From: Teratosphaeria epicoccoides
Lineage: Eukaryota > Ascomycota > Dothideomycetes > Mycosphaerellales > Teratosphaeriaceae
Assembly (NCBI GenBank): GCA_021401465.1
Contig: JADDMT010000016.1
Coordinates: 1 to 64,000, forward strand
Direction: 5' to 3'
Length of the DNA stretch: 64,000 nucleotides
The notes beneath the pieces are model-generated. The model was not told where the DNA came from and did no database searches. It saw only the letters and a list, made by a program, of their open reading frames with translations. The position numbers and the translations under genes are program-made. Shown one piece after another: positions 55,254-64,000 of this stretch. The stretch's first letter is position 1; each line of letters starts with the position of its first letter.

Positions 55254-56359
55254 ATGGCCTCATCGCCGTCGTCGCCATCTTGCAAGTCCAAGCTGCTGTC
55301 AGACTGTTGGGACAACAGCTCAAGTGCAACATTAGAGGAGCGAGAGACACTGCTGTGTCCAGACCGTCGAGCCCTGACAGTATACAAGAGGTTGACGGTC
55401 ATTTTCGGTACACTCGCCCTGTCGCTGCTGCTCGCAATTATAGGCGGCGGTCTTGTGTGGAACATGGGCCACTTTAGCTCTCGTGCCATTCCGCATTTCA
55501 GCAGCGGACGAGCTCTGAACGAGGTTGGTCATCTGATCCGGACAGCTCATGGATGCTGGAGGTTCTGACATCCACCAGGAGATCAATGGACTAGTACCAG
55601 AATGTGAGCATCCACAATGTCTTTGAGCGGCGGGGCCGGCAGCACTAAGTTGGATCCAAGTTCCACTTCGCACAGTAAAGTTCTGGAACGACTCAACGTA
55701 TGGACCTACCGCGCAACCAGCACCAGAAAACAAAGTCTACTGGGCGACCATGCGGGAGAACTGGGAGGTGCTAATGCCAAGTAAGGACCTCCACATCGCA
55801 CCGCAAAGAGCCCCAGAGAGCTGATGATACCATGCAGGAGGCAGAGGGTGGATCAAAGTCCAACAGCCCACTCAATACATCCTGCCGCCTCCTTATCCCG
55901 GCCGAGCTCCAGACCATACTCCAGAATACGGCATGGCTGTCTTCCACCAGATCCATTGTCTCGTAAGTGCCATGACTCGAGACTGCCGCAAGCTCATCAA
56001 CAGAGGGTTGACGCATCGTTCGTAGTGGATCATAATGAACGCGCTCAAAGAATACGCCGCGGGAGAAGAGCCTAGCGAAGGCTTAGATCATGTGTACCAC
56101 TGCTTCGACTACTTGCGCATGTCTCTCCAGTGCTGTGGCGATACCTCGCTCGAAGGAGCCGATCCGTACCATGATCCGAAAGATGGAACTCGGGGCATCG
56201 GCACCACGCATATTTGCAAAGACTATGATGCGATCTTCGGTACGTCTTGGAGTCCAGCCTGGTGCCTGCTTCTGTACTGATTCAGGGTCATGAATAGATT
56301 GGGCGGAGGCGCATCGCGTGACAGATGATGGCACGCTGGTCCACAGCCATCAGAGTTGA
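55254..56359 (+). CDS. UstYa-like (DUF3328) protein, 6 exons including a 34-nt putative intron
   Basis: Exons 55254-55527, 55562-55603, 55661-55780, 55838-55962, 56026-56239 and 56298-56359 encode 278 aa and close in frame. The N-terminus is cytosolic, then one membrane helix (about 48-70, VIFGTLALSLLLAIIGGGLVW). The second exon gives SDIHQEINGLVPE, the third TVKFWNDSTYGP and WEVLMP. The two family motifs follow: FHQIHCL (HxxHC) and YHCFDYLRMSLQC (YHCxDYLR), then DWAEAHR. UstYa-type proteins catalyse oxidative cyclisation or related oxidations in fungal ribosomal-peptide and other pathways. Intron 1 (55528-55561) is unusually short; if it is not spliced, the gene is frameshifted. An upstream in-frame ATG is at 55242. 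Confidence 0.85.
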
Positions 56360-56714
56360 GGTTGTGACCGAGATTGGTAATGACGATGATGACGGCCCCG
56401 TAAAACCAACGATGAAAGCCAGAGGCTCAACGGCCCGACCGTACAAGCCAGTGTGGGAAGACATGACACGCAAAATATCCGTCCGATGCTCCGACCTTTG
56501 CGCGCCAAATACAGAGCCTGCTGAGCCCACGCTGCGTTCAGGAAATGTCCGTATGCTGGGAAGATCAAAACTCGATAAACGCGTCTATCAAAGAATATTA
56601 TGACTCTTGGAGGTTGAAGTTGTCGAGAGGCCCGAGACTGTCTAGCGTAACTCTTGGCATACGTCGCGGGCGTTTCCCACGCTACTTCTCGCCCAAGGCA
56701 CTAACGCATTGATA
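56360..56714. other. convergent spacer
   Basis: 3' ends of the UstYa-like gene (+) and the Ser/Thr-rich protein (-). Nothing else seen. Confidence 0.5.
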
Positions 56715-58022
56715 TCACGACGCACCCACTGTGACAGTCCGCTCCGCTACCGTCGCCGTCGTCGTCACGCCCGCATCCGTTTCAGTCGTCGTGACAGTCA
56801 CAGTGATCGCGTTCATCGAATTCTGTAAGGAGCTCAAATCAAGCGGCACAATTGTGATACCCTGCGGCGCGCTCGAGGTCGTCCAGGTCGGACCAGCACT
56901 GTCCTGACTCTGCTGCTGGCTTACTACATCCGGCAGACCGGTCTGCTGACCGTGCGGGTGTCCAGTATGCTGCTGCATCGTTGTCGGTTGCGAGGCCTGC
57001 ATCGGGTCGAAGGCGAAGGAGGGGTTGCTGCTTGACGGCTGGAGAGTTGTTGTTGTGGGAGGGAACACATCGTTGTCGGAATTTGAAGTCGTTTCAGACG
57101 TCTGAGCCGCGTTGAACGTGACAGTACTATCAGGGAAGCTGCTCGTGGTGATAGTACTCTGGTCCGATTGAGTCGTTCCTGCTGGGAGCGGGTATGGCGC
57201 TGCTGCAGATGTGCTTCGATCTTCTGACGAAGTAGTCCACGGATTGGAAATGCTGGAGCCATCATACGTCACCATCAAGCCCGTCGCTCGCGACAGTGTC
57301 GCCGGTCCCCTTGTCGTGTCCGTACTGACAGTATATGTGAGTGTTACGCCTCCGTAGATGGCTGGAGAGCTTGACGTGGAGCCACTCGTGGTAAGTATGA
57401 CAGTCGAGGTATCATGTGTCGTGGGCGAGCCGCTCGTTGCTGTCGTCGTGCGATCGGAGAATACAAAGCTTGCGTTCGAAAATTGTTGGCTCGTGGTCTG
57501 ACCGTCAGAGCCTGACGTCGGTACTGTCGCAGGTAGCGTATCACTTGACCCGCTCGTGATCTGACTCGAGCCGTCATGCCTGGCAGTACTTGTTGTTTGC
57601 GAACTTGGAGCAACCGTGGTGAACAGTGTAAGCGTAATCGTGCCAAGAGGCGACGAGCTTGTCGAATCTTTGGACGTCTGTGCACTGTTGGTTGCATCCG
57701 AAGTCCCTTCTGGTGCATAATCGAAGGCCCAAGAAGACTGAGAAGAAGATGAATTGGTCGATGCGTCTTGTGAGCTCACGGCTGCGGCATAGGCTACTGC
57801 GCTCGATGTCGGTTGCACATCTTGAGCTGCGGAGGTCGTGGCGTGCGCGACTTTCAGCGGAATTATTGAAGCAGTATCGGCTTGATTGGGGCTTGCTCCT
57901 GTGCCCCAGACGGGTGATGAGGAAGTCGCATAAATTGTGTCATTGCTGTATCGTCGGACAGGACCCGCAAAAGTGCTCTGCAGAAGCGGTAGCAAGGCGA
58001 GGAGGCCGAGGGCGGAATGCAT
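56715..58022 (-). CDS. secreted Ser/Thr-rich protein
   Basis: 435 aa, single exon. The signal peptide MHSALGLLALLPLLQSTFA is followed by a PVRR basic site, then about 370 residues dominated by Ser, Thr, Ala and Gln with repeated TTST/TSSS motifs, expected to be heavily O-mannosylated. Short valine/threonine segments such as TLTYTVSTDTT and the C-terminal TVTVTTTETD with TATVAERTVTVG resemble beta-strand motifs of fungal wall proteins. There is no Cys-rich domain and no hydrophobic tail for a GPI anchor, so it is probably secreted into or through the wall. Function unknown. Confidence 0.75.
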   Translation of the reverse strand: MHSALGLLALLPLLQSTFAGPVRRYSNDTIYATSSSPVWGTGASPNQADTASIIPLKVAHATTSAAQDVQPTSSAVAYAAAVSSQDASTNSSSSQSSWAFDYAPEGTSDATNSAQTSKDSTSSSPLGTITLTLFTTVAPSSQTTSTARHDGSSQITSGSSDTLPATVPTSGSDGQTTSQQFSNASFVFSDRTTTATSGSPTTHDTSTVILTTSGSTSSSPAIYGGVTLTYTVSTDTTRGPATLSRATGLMVTYDGSSISNPWTTSSEDRSTSAAAPYPLPAGTTQSDQSTITTSSFPDSTVTFNAAQTSETTSNSDNDVFPPTTTTLQPSSSNPSFAFDPMQASQPTTMQQHTGHPHGQQTGLPDVVSQQQSQDSAGPTWTTSSAPQGITIVPLDLSSLQNSMNAITVTVTTTETDAGVTTTATVAERTVTVGAS

Positions 58023-58983
58023 CTTGCTATCTTGGAAAGGTTAAGAATACTGATTACGATTAAACGTCTGAGAAGACCAGCTTCTTCAAACGGGATGCTT
58101 GACAAAATGCAATGAAAGACTATAAGAGCATGCGAAACAAGAGACTGGATATTAAGGAAAGGGATGTGAGAAACAGTGCGTCGAGAGGCGGACCAGCGAG
58201 GTAGACATGGATGTCTCCGGTCTTCGTTGAGTGCCATGTCTGAGTTCCACTCTGTACACGCGCGGAGGACGACAAGAGACATCGAGCCCGTTCCTTGACA
58301 CACGGGATGACAGACGGACTGTGCGAGATCTATGTATACCCAGCGCGTCCTGTTGAGATCCGGCGCGCTGGCGACAGGTCTGAACTCTGGTCTGGTTTGA
58401 CGTTGTCTCTGGTCCTAGACGACTCCGCATTGTCATTGGCTGCGCGCAGGCTGAGGAAGGGGGTCCAGTATTTCGTGCAGGCGCTCTGGAAGTCGCTGGC
58501 GCTCTGGCTCGGACCATTATTGGAACTTTCAATCATCGTGACTGAGAATCATGACGAAGATGAGTGTGGGAACTGTGCTGGCAGCTGTCTTCGCTTAAGC
58601 TGGTTCGACCGTTCTGAGATGAGATGCGGCATTCAACAGTGCCCATCAACCGTCGGCGCCGACCGTCTTGATCCAGATCCTTTGTAGCTGCGAGGGTGGG
58701 CACGATGAGATGCCGGAGCAGAGTTAGCATACAGCTACAATGTGGTGTGGCTGGTGAGGAGCACAGGTGTACTACCTGATTGCACGGAATGCAAACGTGC
58801 AGAGGTGCAGATATAGAGTTTTACTTTCGTTCCTCCACCAACGACCCTGGTAGGCTGGTAGTAAACACTGGTCGACGCTCCGTTCGTTACGCTTGACGAC
58901 GAATGCGGCGCTAAGCTTCTGCACTGCTGCTATTGTTATTTTCTCAAGCAGCTTTCTAGACGGCGTGGGAGGTATCGTCAACG
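58023..58983. promoter_or_regulatory. divergent upstream region
   Basis: About 1 kb shared upstream of the Ser/Thr-rich gene (-) and the kinesin gene (+). Overlapping short ORFs only. Confidence 0.45.
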
Positions 58984-61257
58984 ATGAGTGTGAGAGTCGT
59001 TGCGCGGATTCGACCGTTGCTCAACAATGAAAACGAAAAGGACGTCATCGTCAGTGCGGCCAGAGGAGCAGGGGACAAGGAAGAGCAGAAGAGCGTGATC
59101 AAGATACCCAACCCGAAGAACGCAGGCGAGAATTACTCGTTCCACTTCAACAGCGTGTACGAGCAGCGGGCAACGCAGCAGCAGCTCTACGACAATGAAG
59201 TGGCTCCCACCGTCAAACACCTCTTCAAAGGCTGCGATGTCACGCTCTTTGCGTATGGCGTTACGGGGACCGGCAAAACGCATACAATGAGAGGAGGCAA
59301 AGCTATGGCGGATCGAGGTGTCATCCCTCGTCTACTCTCCGCCATCTACCGGCGGGCGCGCAAGATCGAGAAGGATGGGGGTGGAGCGACGCAGGTAGAG
59401 GTGGTCATGTCATACTACGAAATTTACAACGATCGTGTGTTTGACCTATTTGAGCCTCCTGAGAAGCGAACATCAGCAGGTCTGCCGATTCGAGACGTTG
59501 GCAATGGCAAGACGCAGGTGGTGGGACTGACGGAGAGGCCCTGCACCACTCTGAAGGAGTTTGAACAATCCTACGATCAGGCTAACGTCAACCGCTCAAC
59601 ATCCGCCACCAAACTCAATGCGCATTCGAGTCGATCGCACGCGATTCTCTGCGTCAAAGTCGTGCAGATCACAGGCGACGAGACGAGGGTAAGTACGGCG
59701 TCTGCTATTGATTTGGCCGGAAGCGAAGACAACAGGCGGACGGACAACAACAAACACCGTCTGATCGAGAGCGCCAGCATCAACAAATCTCTCTTCGTGT
59801 TGGCTCAGTGCGTGGACGCTATCAGCAAGAAGCAGGCTCGGATTCCCTACCGTGAGAGCAAGATGACGCGCATTCTGTCCCTGGGCCAGAACAATGGATA
59901 TACCGTTATGATCCTGAATCTGGCACCTGTGCGGAGCTATCATCTCGACACGCTGAGCAGTTTGAACTTTGCGAACCGTACCAAGAAGATCGAGGTCAAC
60001 GAGATTGAGAATCAGCCTTTCTTCCGCGAGCCGCCTGTCAAAGGCAAGGCAGATGATGAGAAGGGCAGTGCTCCGAACGCAACGAGCTTGATGAACCGTC
60101 AGCCACTCCGTCCGAAGCTGTTGTCGCAGGATAGCCATCTGAAGGACGTGTCTAATATGGCGAAGCCCACCAAGTCTTTTGCCGTGTACTCTGACAAGCC
60201 GAAGTCCGCTGTATTGAAGTCACATACAGCAAATACGAGTGTTGCAAGATCGTCCAACATCCCGCTCAAGTCTCCTAAGAGAACAAGCAGTGAAGCCGTG
60301 CCAACACTTGGCAGACCACCCAAGATGTCGCGACCGAACCCAGCCCCAGCACTTGGTGAGCAAATGCTTAGCAAAGACGCGATTGAAGCTCTCATCGAGC
60401 GCAAAGTCAACGAGGCACTCGCTGAGCGTGCTGATCGCACGACTGTCTCTGAAACCGACCAAATACCAGAAGAAATGCAGAAGCGGCTAGATGCGCTAGA
60501 GAAGCGAGTAGAAGGTCAAGAGACGGAACGTGCTGAAGGACTGCAGTACCTGCTCATGGCCAAACAGCACCAAGTACGAGGTGAGGATGTCAGCGCAATG
60601 AAGATGTATCAGCTTGCTCTTCCGCACTTCCCAGGCAACGGGAAGCTAGTGAAGAAGATGTCGGCATTACAGGATCGCATCGCGGCGAAGAAGGTTGAGA
60701 AGCAGGCCTTGGCGGCTGCTCAAGGTGGTGTCGCTTTGACAAACTCGAAGGCTGTTGCAGAGGAGGCGGAGCGGGTGCCGGCGAGGACAACGAAGACAAA
60801 AGACCAGCAAGACGACAGCTACCACGAAGCTCAAGAAGACGATGCAGAAGATCAATACGCGGAAGATGGCGACTTCAGATACCGTCCGAGGACCAAGATC
60901 CGCCGTCCACAACTCCAGCCGGCTGATCGATCTCTCACAGCGCCTGCGAAACCCATCTCAGCGGTTCACGACGACGACGACGACGCCGACGACTCAGAAG
61001 ACGAGCTCGCGGCCGCTTTGACGGCGCAGACGCCGAGGACGAAACAGTTGCTAAGGATCATCAACACGAGAGATGTAAGTCAGATCAAGTTGCTGAAGGG
61101 TGTAGGTGCGAAGAAAGCGGGCATGATTGTAGATGCGATCTGTGATTTGGAGGATGGAGAAAGAATCGAGTCGTTGGGACAGTTGGGGAAGTTGAAGGGG
61201 GTAGGTGTGAAGACGGTGGAGAACATGAGGGTCGGGTTGGGTGGGCTTGTGCTATAG
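58984..61257 (+). CDS. kinesin-10 (KIF22/Kid-like) motor with C-terminal helix-hairpin-helix
   Basis: 757 aa, single exon. The N-terminal motor (about 1-345) starts MSVRVVARIRPLL and has the P-loop YGVTGTGKTHT (about 91-101), switch I LNAHSSRSHAI and switch II DLAGSE. The motor ends LSSLNFANRTKKIEVNEIEN. A basic linker follows, then a helical coiled-coil-prone part (about 455-600). An acidic stretch (DDDDDADDSEDELAA) precedes a C-terminal helix-hairpin-helix pair (about 690-757: IKLLKGVGAKKAGMIVDAI and LGKLKGVGVKTVENM). Motor plus HhH is the KIF22/Kid layout; these chromokinesins bind DNA and microtubules and push chromosome arms in mitosis. The motor at the extreme N-terminus implies plus-end movement. 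Complete and intact. Confidence 0.9.
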   Translation: MSVRVVARIRPLLNNENEKDVIVSAARGAGDKEEQKSVIKIPNPKNAGENYSFHFNSVYEQRATQQQLYDNEVAPTVKHLFKGCDVTLFAYGVTGTGKTHTMRGGKAMADRGVIPRLLSAIYRRARKIEKDGGGATQVEVVMSYYEIYNDRVFDLFEPPEKRTSAGLPIRDVGNGKTQVVGLTERPCTTLKEFEQSYDQANVNRSTSATKLNAHSSRSHAILCVKVVQITGDETRVSTASAIDLAGSEDNRRTDNNKHRLIESASINKSLFVLAQCVDAISKKQARIPYRESKMTRILSLGQNNGYTVMILNLAPVRSYHLDTLSSLNFANRTKKIEVNEIENQPFFREPPVKGKADDEKGSAPNATSLMNRQPLRPKLLSQDSHLKDVSNMAKPTKSFAVYSDKPKSAVLKSHTANTSVARSSNIPLKSPKRTSSEAVPTLGRPPKMSRPNPAPALGEQMLSKDAIEALIERKVNEALAERADRTTVSETDQIPEEMQKRLDALEKRVEGQETERAEGLQYLLMAKQHQVRGEDVSAMKMYQLALPHFPGNGKLVKKMSALQDRIAAKKVEKQALAAAQGGVALTNSKAVAEEAERVPARTTKTKDQQDDSYHEAQEDDAEDQYAEDGDFRYRPRTKIRRPQLQPADRSLTAPAKPISAVHDDDDDADDSEDELAAALTAQTPRTKQLLRIINTRDVSQIKLLKGVGAKKAGMIVDAICDLEDGERIESLGQLGKLKGVGVKTVENMRVGLGGLVL

Positions 61258-62243
61258 AGCGATTTCGGCATTTGGGATGTTAGCGAGGCGTCCCGGGCAT
61301 AGCGGTATGGGCATTGGGTAGTGGCGAGTGCATCGCGCGGTCGCATGGCTGCGAAGGAGTTTTTGGATCGAGTCATCTCGTATTTTTGGCATTCCATAGG
61401 TTCGTCTGATGTTCATCGCCGGCCGCATTCTGCTTCTGCTGAGCGCACCTCATCTCACGAGTGTTGACCACTGGTCACGATGAGCAACGCATACGGCATG
61501 TGCACTCTGGAATGACCATATGATGGGTGCCGGATGCTGGATAGCCGCTCTGTTTCAACAATCTCCATTGCAGACAGTACCCACGTGGTCCGCCAAGGCC
61601 AGAGCGACTGGACTCTGAAATCAGTTCACCTTGAGCAAACACAACACTGCACACATTTAGGCACCGGCCCCTTCGATCACTTCAAAGCCACCTCTCCCAC
61701 ATTCCCAACAGCAGGACGTCGCCGTTCCTCTTGCTGCGAACTCCGCACGTTCAGTAAGGGTACACAAGGCTCGGAGTATCGCGGTTCCTAATGGAAATGT
61801 CGCTTGGGTGTCATCAGCGCTGCCGCCGCTCGGTCTGCAAGGATATTGCACAGGAAGCTGCGCATTTCGTGCGTGCGGGGTATAGCTGATAAGAGGGTTT
61901 GTTACAGGATGAGGGATTTGAGTGTGGAGGATAGGCGAGAATGATGTGGGCGGGGATTTTTATGATGGGTCGTGGGGAGTTTCGAAGTGTGACCCGAGCA
62001 TAGGGACGGAATTTGTGGATTTCGAGACGCTTGGGTATTGAGAATTGGATGGAGCAGGTAGATCTGTAATGCGTCGTCAAGTATGTTGAACCCTTTTGGA
62101 AGACACAGTCGTTTTTATCGGAGGTGACAGTATGAATGGCGCGAGCCAATAGAGGGTCTGACAGTCGGGAGCGGACATAGGATCTTCACATTGATCAGCC
62201 GTGCTGGACGACCCTGTCTGGCCAGTGCCTTCCTGAAGCCAGC
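61258..62243. other. convergent intergenic region
   Basis: Between the kinesin (+) and the pyroglutamyl peptidase (-). ORFs up to 111 codons on both strands, none recognisable. Confidence 0.45.
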
Positions 62244-63023
62244 CTAGCTCTCCTTCGCAAGATAGCTCTCCACCATCGCCCTCATCAACGCCACCGTGAC
62301 CGCCTGACCCCTCGCCAGCGTTACCTCATCACTCTCAGCCGGCACATGCAAGAACAACACCGGCCGATCCTTCGCCTTGCCACCCTCAAACTTCTCGTTT
62401 CGCCGTCCATACCAAGCCAACGTGTTGAAATACGTATATTCGCACAAAAACCTCCCAGCATCCTCACTAGGTCGAACAATCGCTGCATGGGCCGGCGAGC
62501 CCTCCGGAGACTTGGAAACAGCAGACTGCCATTTCTCCACCACATCCACAAAATCCAGCGATGTCTCCATCGTACTTGGGCAATCTCCGAATTCCTTCTC
62601 TGGCTCGTCAAATGGGGGCAGCCGGCCGTCCACGTCTTTGTTTCTGATATACCCGTCCCGATGACCGTAGCGCTCAGCAGTGTAAAAATCTCTGCCGGAC
62701 GCCATACCAATGTGCAGGACCATGTCTACAGTCTTGCTGTACGACTCAAGCAGCGGCGGCAGCAGTTCCCGGGCATCCTGGTAGCACACTCGGATTGGCG
62801 AGCCATACCCGGTAATGTGGATAGTAGCCTTGTCGCTCTTATCTCGTGGGAGGATTGGAGGGAGTGAGCGGGCAATCTCGTACGAAGGGTTCACAGGAAA
62901 CTTGTCCTGGAATGGACCAAACCCGGTTACCAGAATCGTGATGGATTTGCGGCTGTGCTGTTCATGGTCGAGGCCGTCGCCGTTGGCAACAGCTCTGACA
63001 GCTCGGGGTTCTTGAGATAACAT
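62244..63023 (-). CDS. pyroglutamyl peptidase I (peptidase C15)
   Basis: 259 aa, single exon. It removes N-terminal pyroglutamate from peptides in the cytosol. The family start ITILVTGFGPFQDKFPVNPSYEIA is clear. The catalytic triad residues are in place: Glu117 (TAERYGHRDGY), Cys194 (AGRFLCEYTYFN) and His226 (LFLHVPA). The middle has LHIGMASGRDFY. Length is slightly above bacterial members, as is common in fungi, because of an N-terminal tail and an insert (KDVDGRLPPFDEPEKEF). No signal or membrane segment. It is followed by SUA5 on the same strand, 220 bp upstream. Confidence 0.92.
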   Translation of the reverse strand: MLSQEPRAVRAVANGDGLDHEQHSRKSITILVTGFGPFQDKFPVNPSYEIARSLPPILPRDKSDKATIHITGYGSPIRVCYQDARELLPPLLESYSKTVDMVLHIGMASGRDFYTAERYGHRDGYIRNKDVDGRLPPFDEPEKEFGDCPSTMETSLDFVDVVEKWQSAVSKSPEGSPAHAAIVRPSEDAGRFLCEYTYFNTLAWYGRRNEKFEGGKAKDRPVLFLHVPAESDEVTLARGQAVTVALMRAMVESYLAKES

Positions 63024-63243
63024 TCGATGCTGCAGCTGAACGACGTGCCTTGCTGGCTATGCTGACTTCACCTTTGAAGGTTGACATTCATCTTGAAGCA
63101 GATGTACCATTCGGCATACCGGTAAACATCCCAGTGACCCCACAGTGCACAGCCAATGACGTGAGTGCTACAGTTTCACCACATTGCTTGTGCCAATCAT
63201 CACCGGCATTATGTTGACATTGTAAAGACTTTGAAGCTGAAAA

Positions 63244-64000
63244 TCACTTGTCGACTTTGATCTCCGCTGCCTTTCGCAGCCGATTCATGACCGCAGCCGC
63301 TCGGTCGCCCTCGGCATCATCAATGCCTTCGACGAGGATGACATCGACGTTCTCGAGGTCCAGCTCCCTTAAAGCTGAGAATATGCCTCTTGCAATGTCT
63401 GCTGTATCTGCTCCAAGATCAATATCAAGTAATAAAATCGGGGTGGGCCTAATTGATTCGAAAATGTGAGTGGTGAGAGCTTTTCTGGGCTCCTGCACAG
63501 AATTCAATATCTCCAGTAGCCCTGCAATGCCGTTCGCTGGCTGGTGTCTCACTTTCATGCTGCGAGATTGGCGTGGTTGGGTTGCCATCGTGATGGACTC
63601 GCTTCTCGCCGCGTCTACATCCCAGCACTTCGTGCGAACGAGTCCAATCTTGCCATTCGACCCAGCATATTCCTGCAGTTGAGCTTTCGTCGGCGGTGCC
63701 TTTCCAGACTCATACAGGATGACCGTGGCTTTCGGAGAGTAATGTCGATACTTCATACCCGGCGCTCGTGGTTGGCTGCCAAGCTCCGCAGCATTCCTGT
63801 AGCCGATTTGGACATTTTCCCATCCAGAACATTCTCGCAACTGCTCGATGCTGATTCCTCCAGGCCTCAGGACCAGCGGTGGAACCGAAAGACCATCCAC
63901 AACTGTACTCTCCACACCGACGTCACATGGGCCACCATCAATGATCGTTTCAATCCGCCCATCTAGATCATACGCCACGTGCTCAGCAGCCGTTGGTGAT
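63244..64000 (-). CDS. SUA5: SUA5 threonylcarbamoyl-AMP synthase, partial (5' end beyond the window)
   Basis: The frame runs off the window end at 64000, so the N-terminal part is missing. About 252 C-terminal residues are visible. They include the last part of the YrdC domain (GGPCDVGVESTVVDG, LVLRPGGIS) and the linker PRAPGMKYRHYSPKA that is diagnostic of Sua5 proteins. The separate C-terminal Sua5 domain ends ENVDVILVEGIDDAEG and AVMNRLRKAAE. The enzyme makes threonylcarbamoyl-AMP, the first step of the universal t6A37 tRNA modification. The stop is at 63244-63246. No defect is seen in the visible part. Confidence 0.93.
   Translation of the reverse strand, partial: SPTAAEHVAYDLDGRIETIIDGGPCDVGVESTVVDGLSVPPLVLRPGGISIEQLRECSGWENVQIGYRNAAELGSQPRAPGMKYRHYSPKATVILYESGKAPPTKAQLQEYAGSNGKIGLVRTKCWDVDAARSESITMATQPRQSRSMKVRHQPANGIAGLLEILNSVQEPRKALTTHIFESIRPTPILLLDIDLGADTADIARGIFSALRELDLENVDVILVEGIDDAEGDRAAAVMNRLRKAAEIKVDK

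Overview
The window looks like nuclear DNA of a filamentous ascomycete (Pezizomycotina). The evidence is short GT-AG introns of about 50-100 nt, a fused ARG5,6-type acetylglutamate kinase/acetylglutamyl-phosphate reductase, and fungus-restricted families (HET domain, UstYa/DUF3328, PTH11/rhodopsin-like membrane protein, fungal JHD1, Ser/Thr-rich wall proteins). Placement in Dothideomycetes is my inference from the feel of the protein sequences, not proven. No rRNA, tRNA, CRISPR or intact transposon was seen.

Layout. 1-240: GT-rich minisatellite. 0.4-9.9 kb: epoxide-hydrolase-like protein (+), arginine biosynthesis ARG5,6 (-), a small single-pass membrane protein (-), an SDR (-), and a broken GH15 glucoamylase-like gene (-). 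10.7-21.2 kb: SEC11-like signal peptidase (-) divergent from a LURP1/tubby-like protein (+), a small secreted protein (+), a wax-synthase/MBOAT-like acyltransferase (+), a frameshifted PAN-like relic (+), a ferric reductase (+), and splicing factor SF3B6/p14 (-). 22.2-31.0 kb: PHD-JmjC histone demethylase JHD1 (+), an acyl-CoA carboxyltransferase (+), and a two-finger CCCH protein (-). 32.7-40.9 kb: a very large Ser/Thr-rich surface protein with two possible N-termini (+), two poorly known proteins (+), and a small secreted protein (-). 41-47.7 kb: a gene-poor stretch around one HET-domain gene (-). 47.7-58 kb: MFS transporter (-), PTH11-like membrane protein (+), a 63-aa secreted peptide (-), a UstYa-like oxidase (+), and a Ser/Thr-rich secreted protein (-). 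59-64 kb: kinesin-10/KIF22-like motor (+), pyroglutamyl peptidase I (-), and SUA5 (-, cut by the window end).

How genes fit together. Housekeeping genes (ARG5,6, SF3B6, JHD1, KIF22-like, SUA5) alternate with accessory genes for surface and secretion functions. The most cluster-like stretch is 47.7-58 kb, where a transporter, a receptor-like membrane protein, a secreted mini-peptide and a UstYa-type oxidase lie together. That is suggestive of, but does not prove, a ribosomal-peptide type secondary-metabolite locus. Gene models with introns were built by hand from splice consensus and reading-frame phase; every multi-exon model listed closes exactly in frame.
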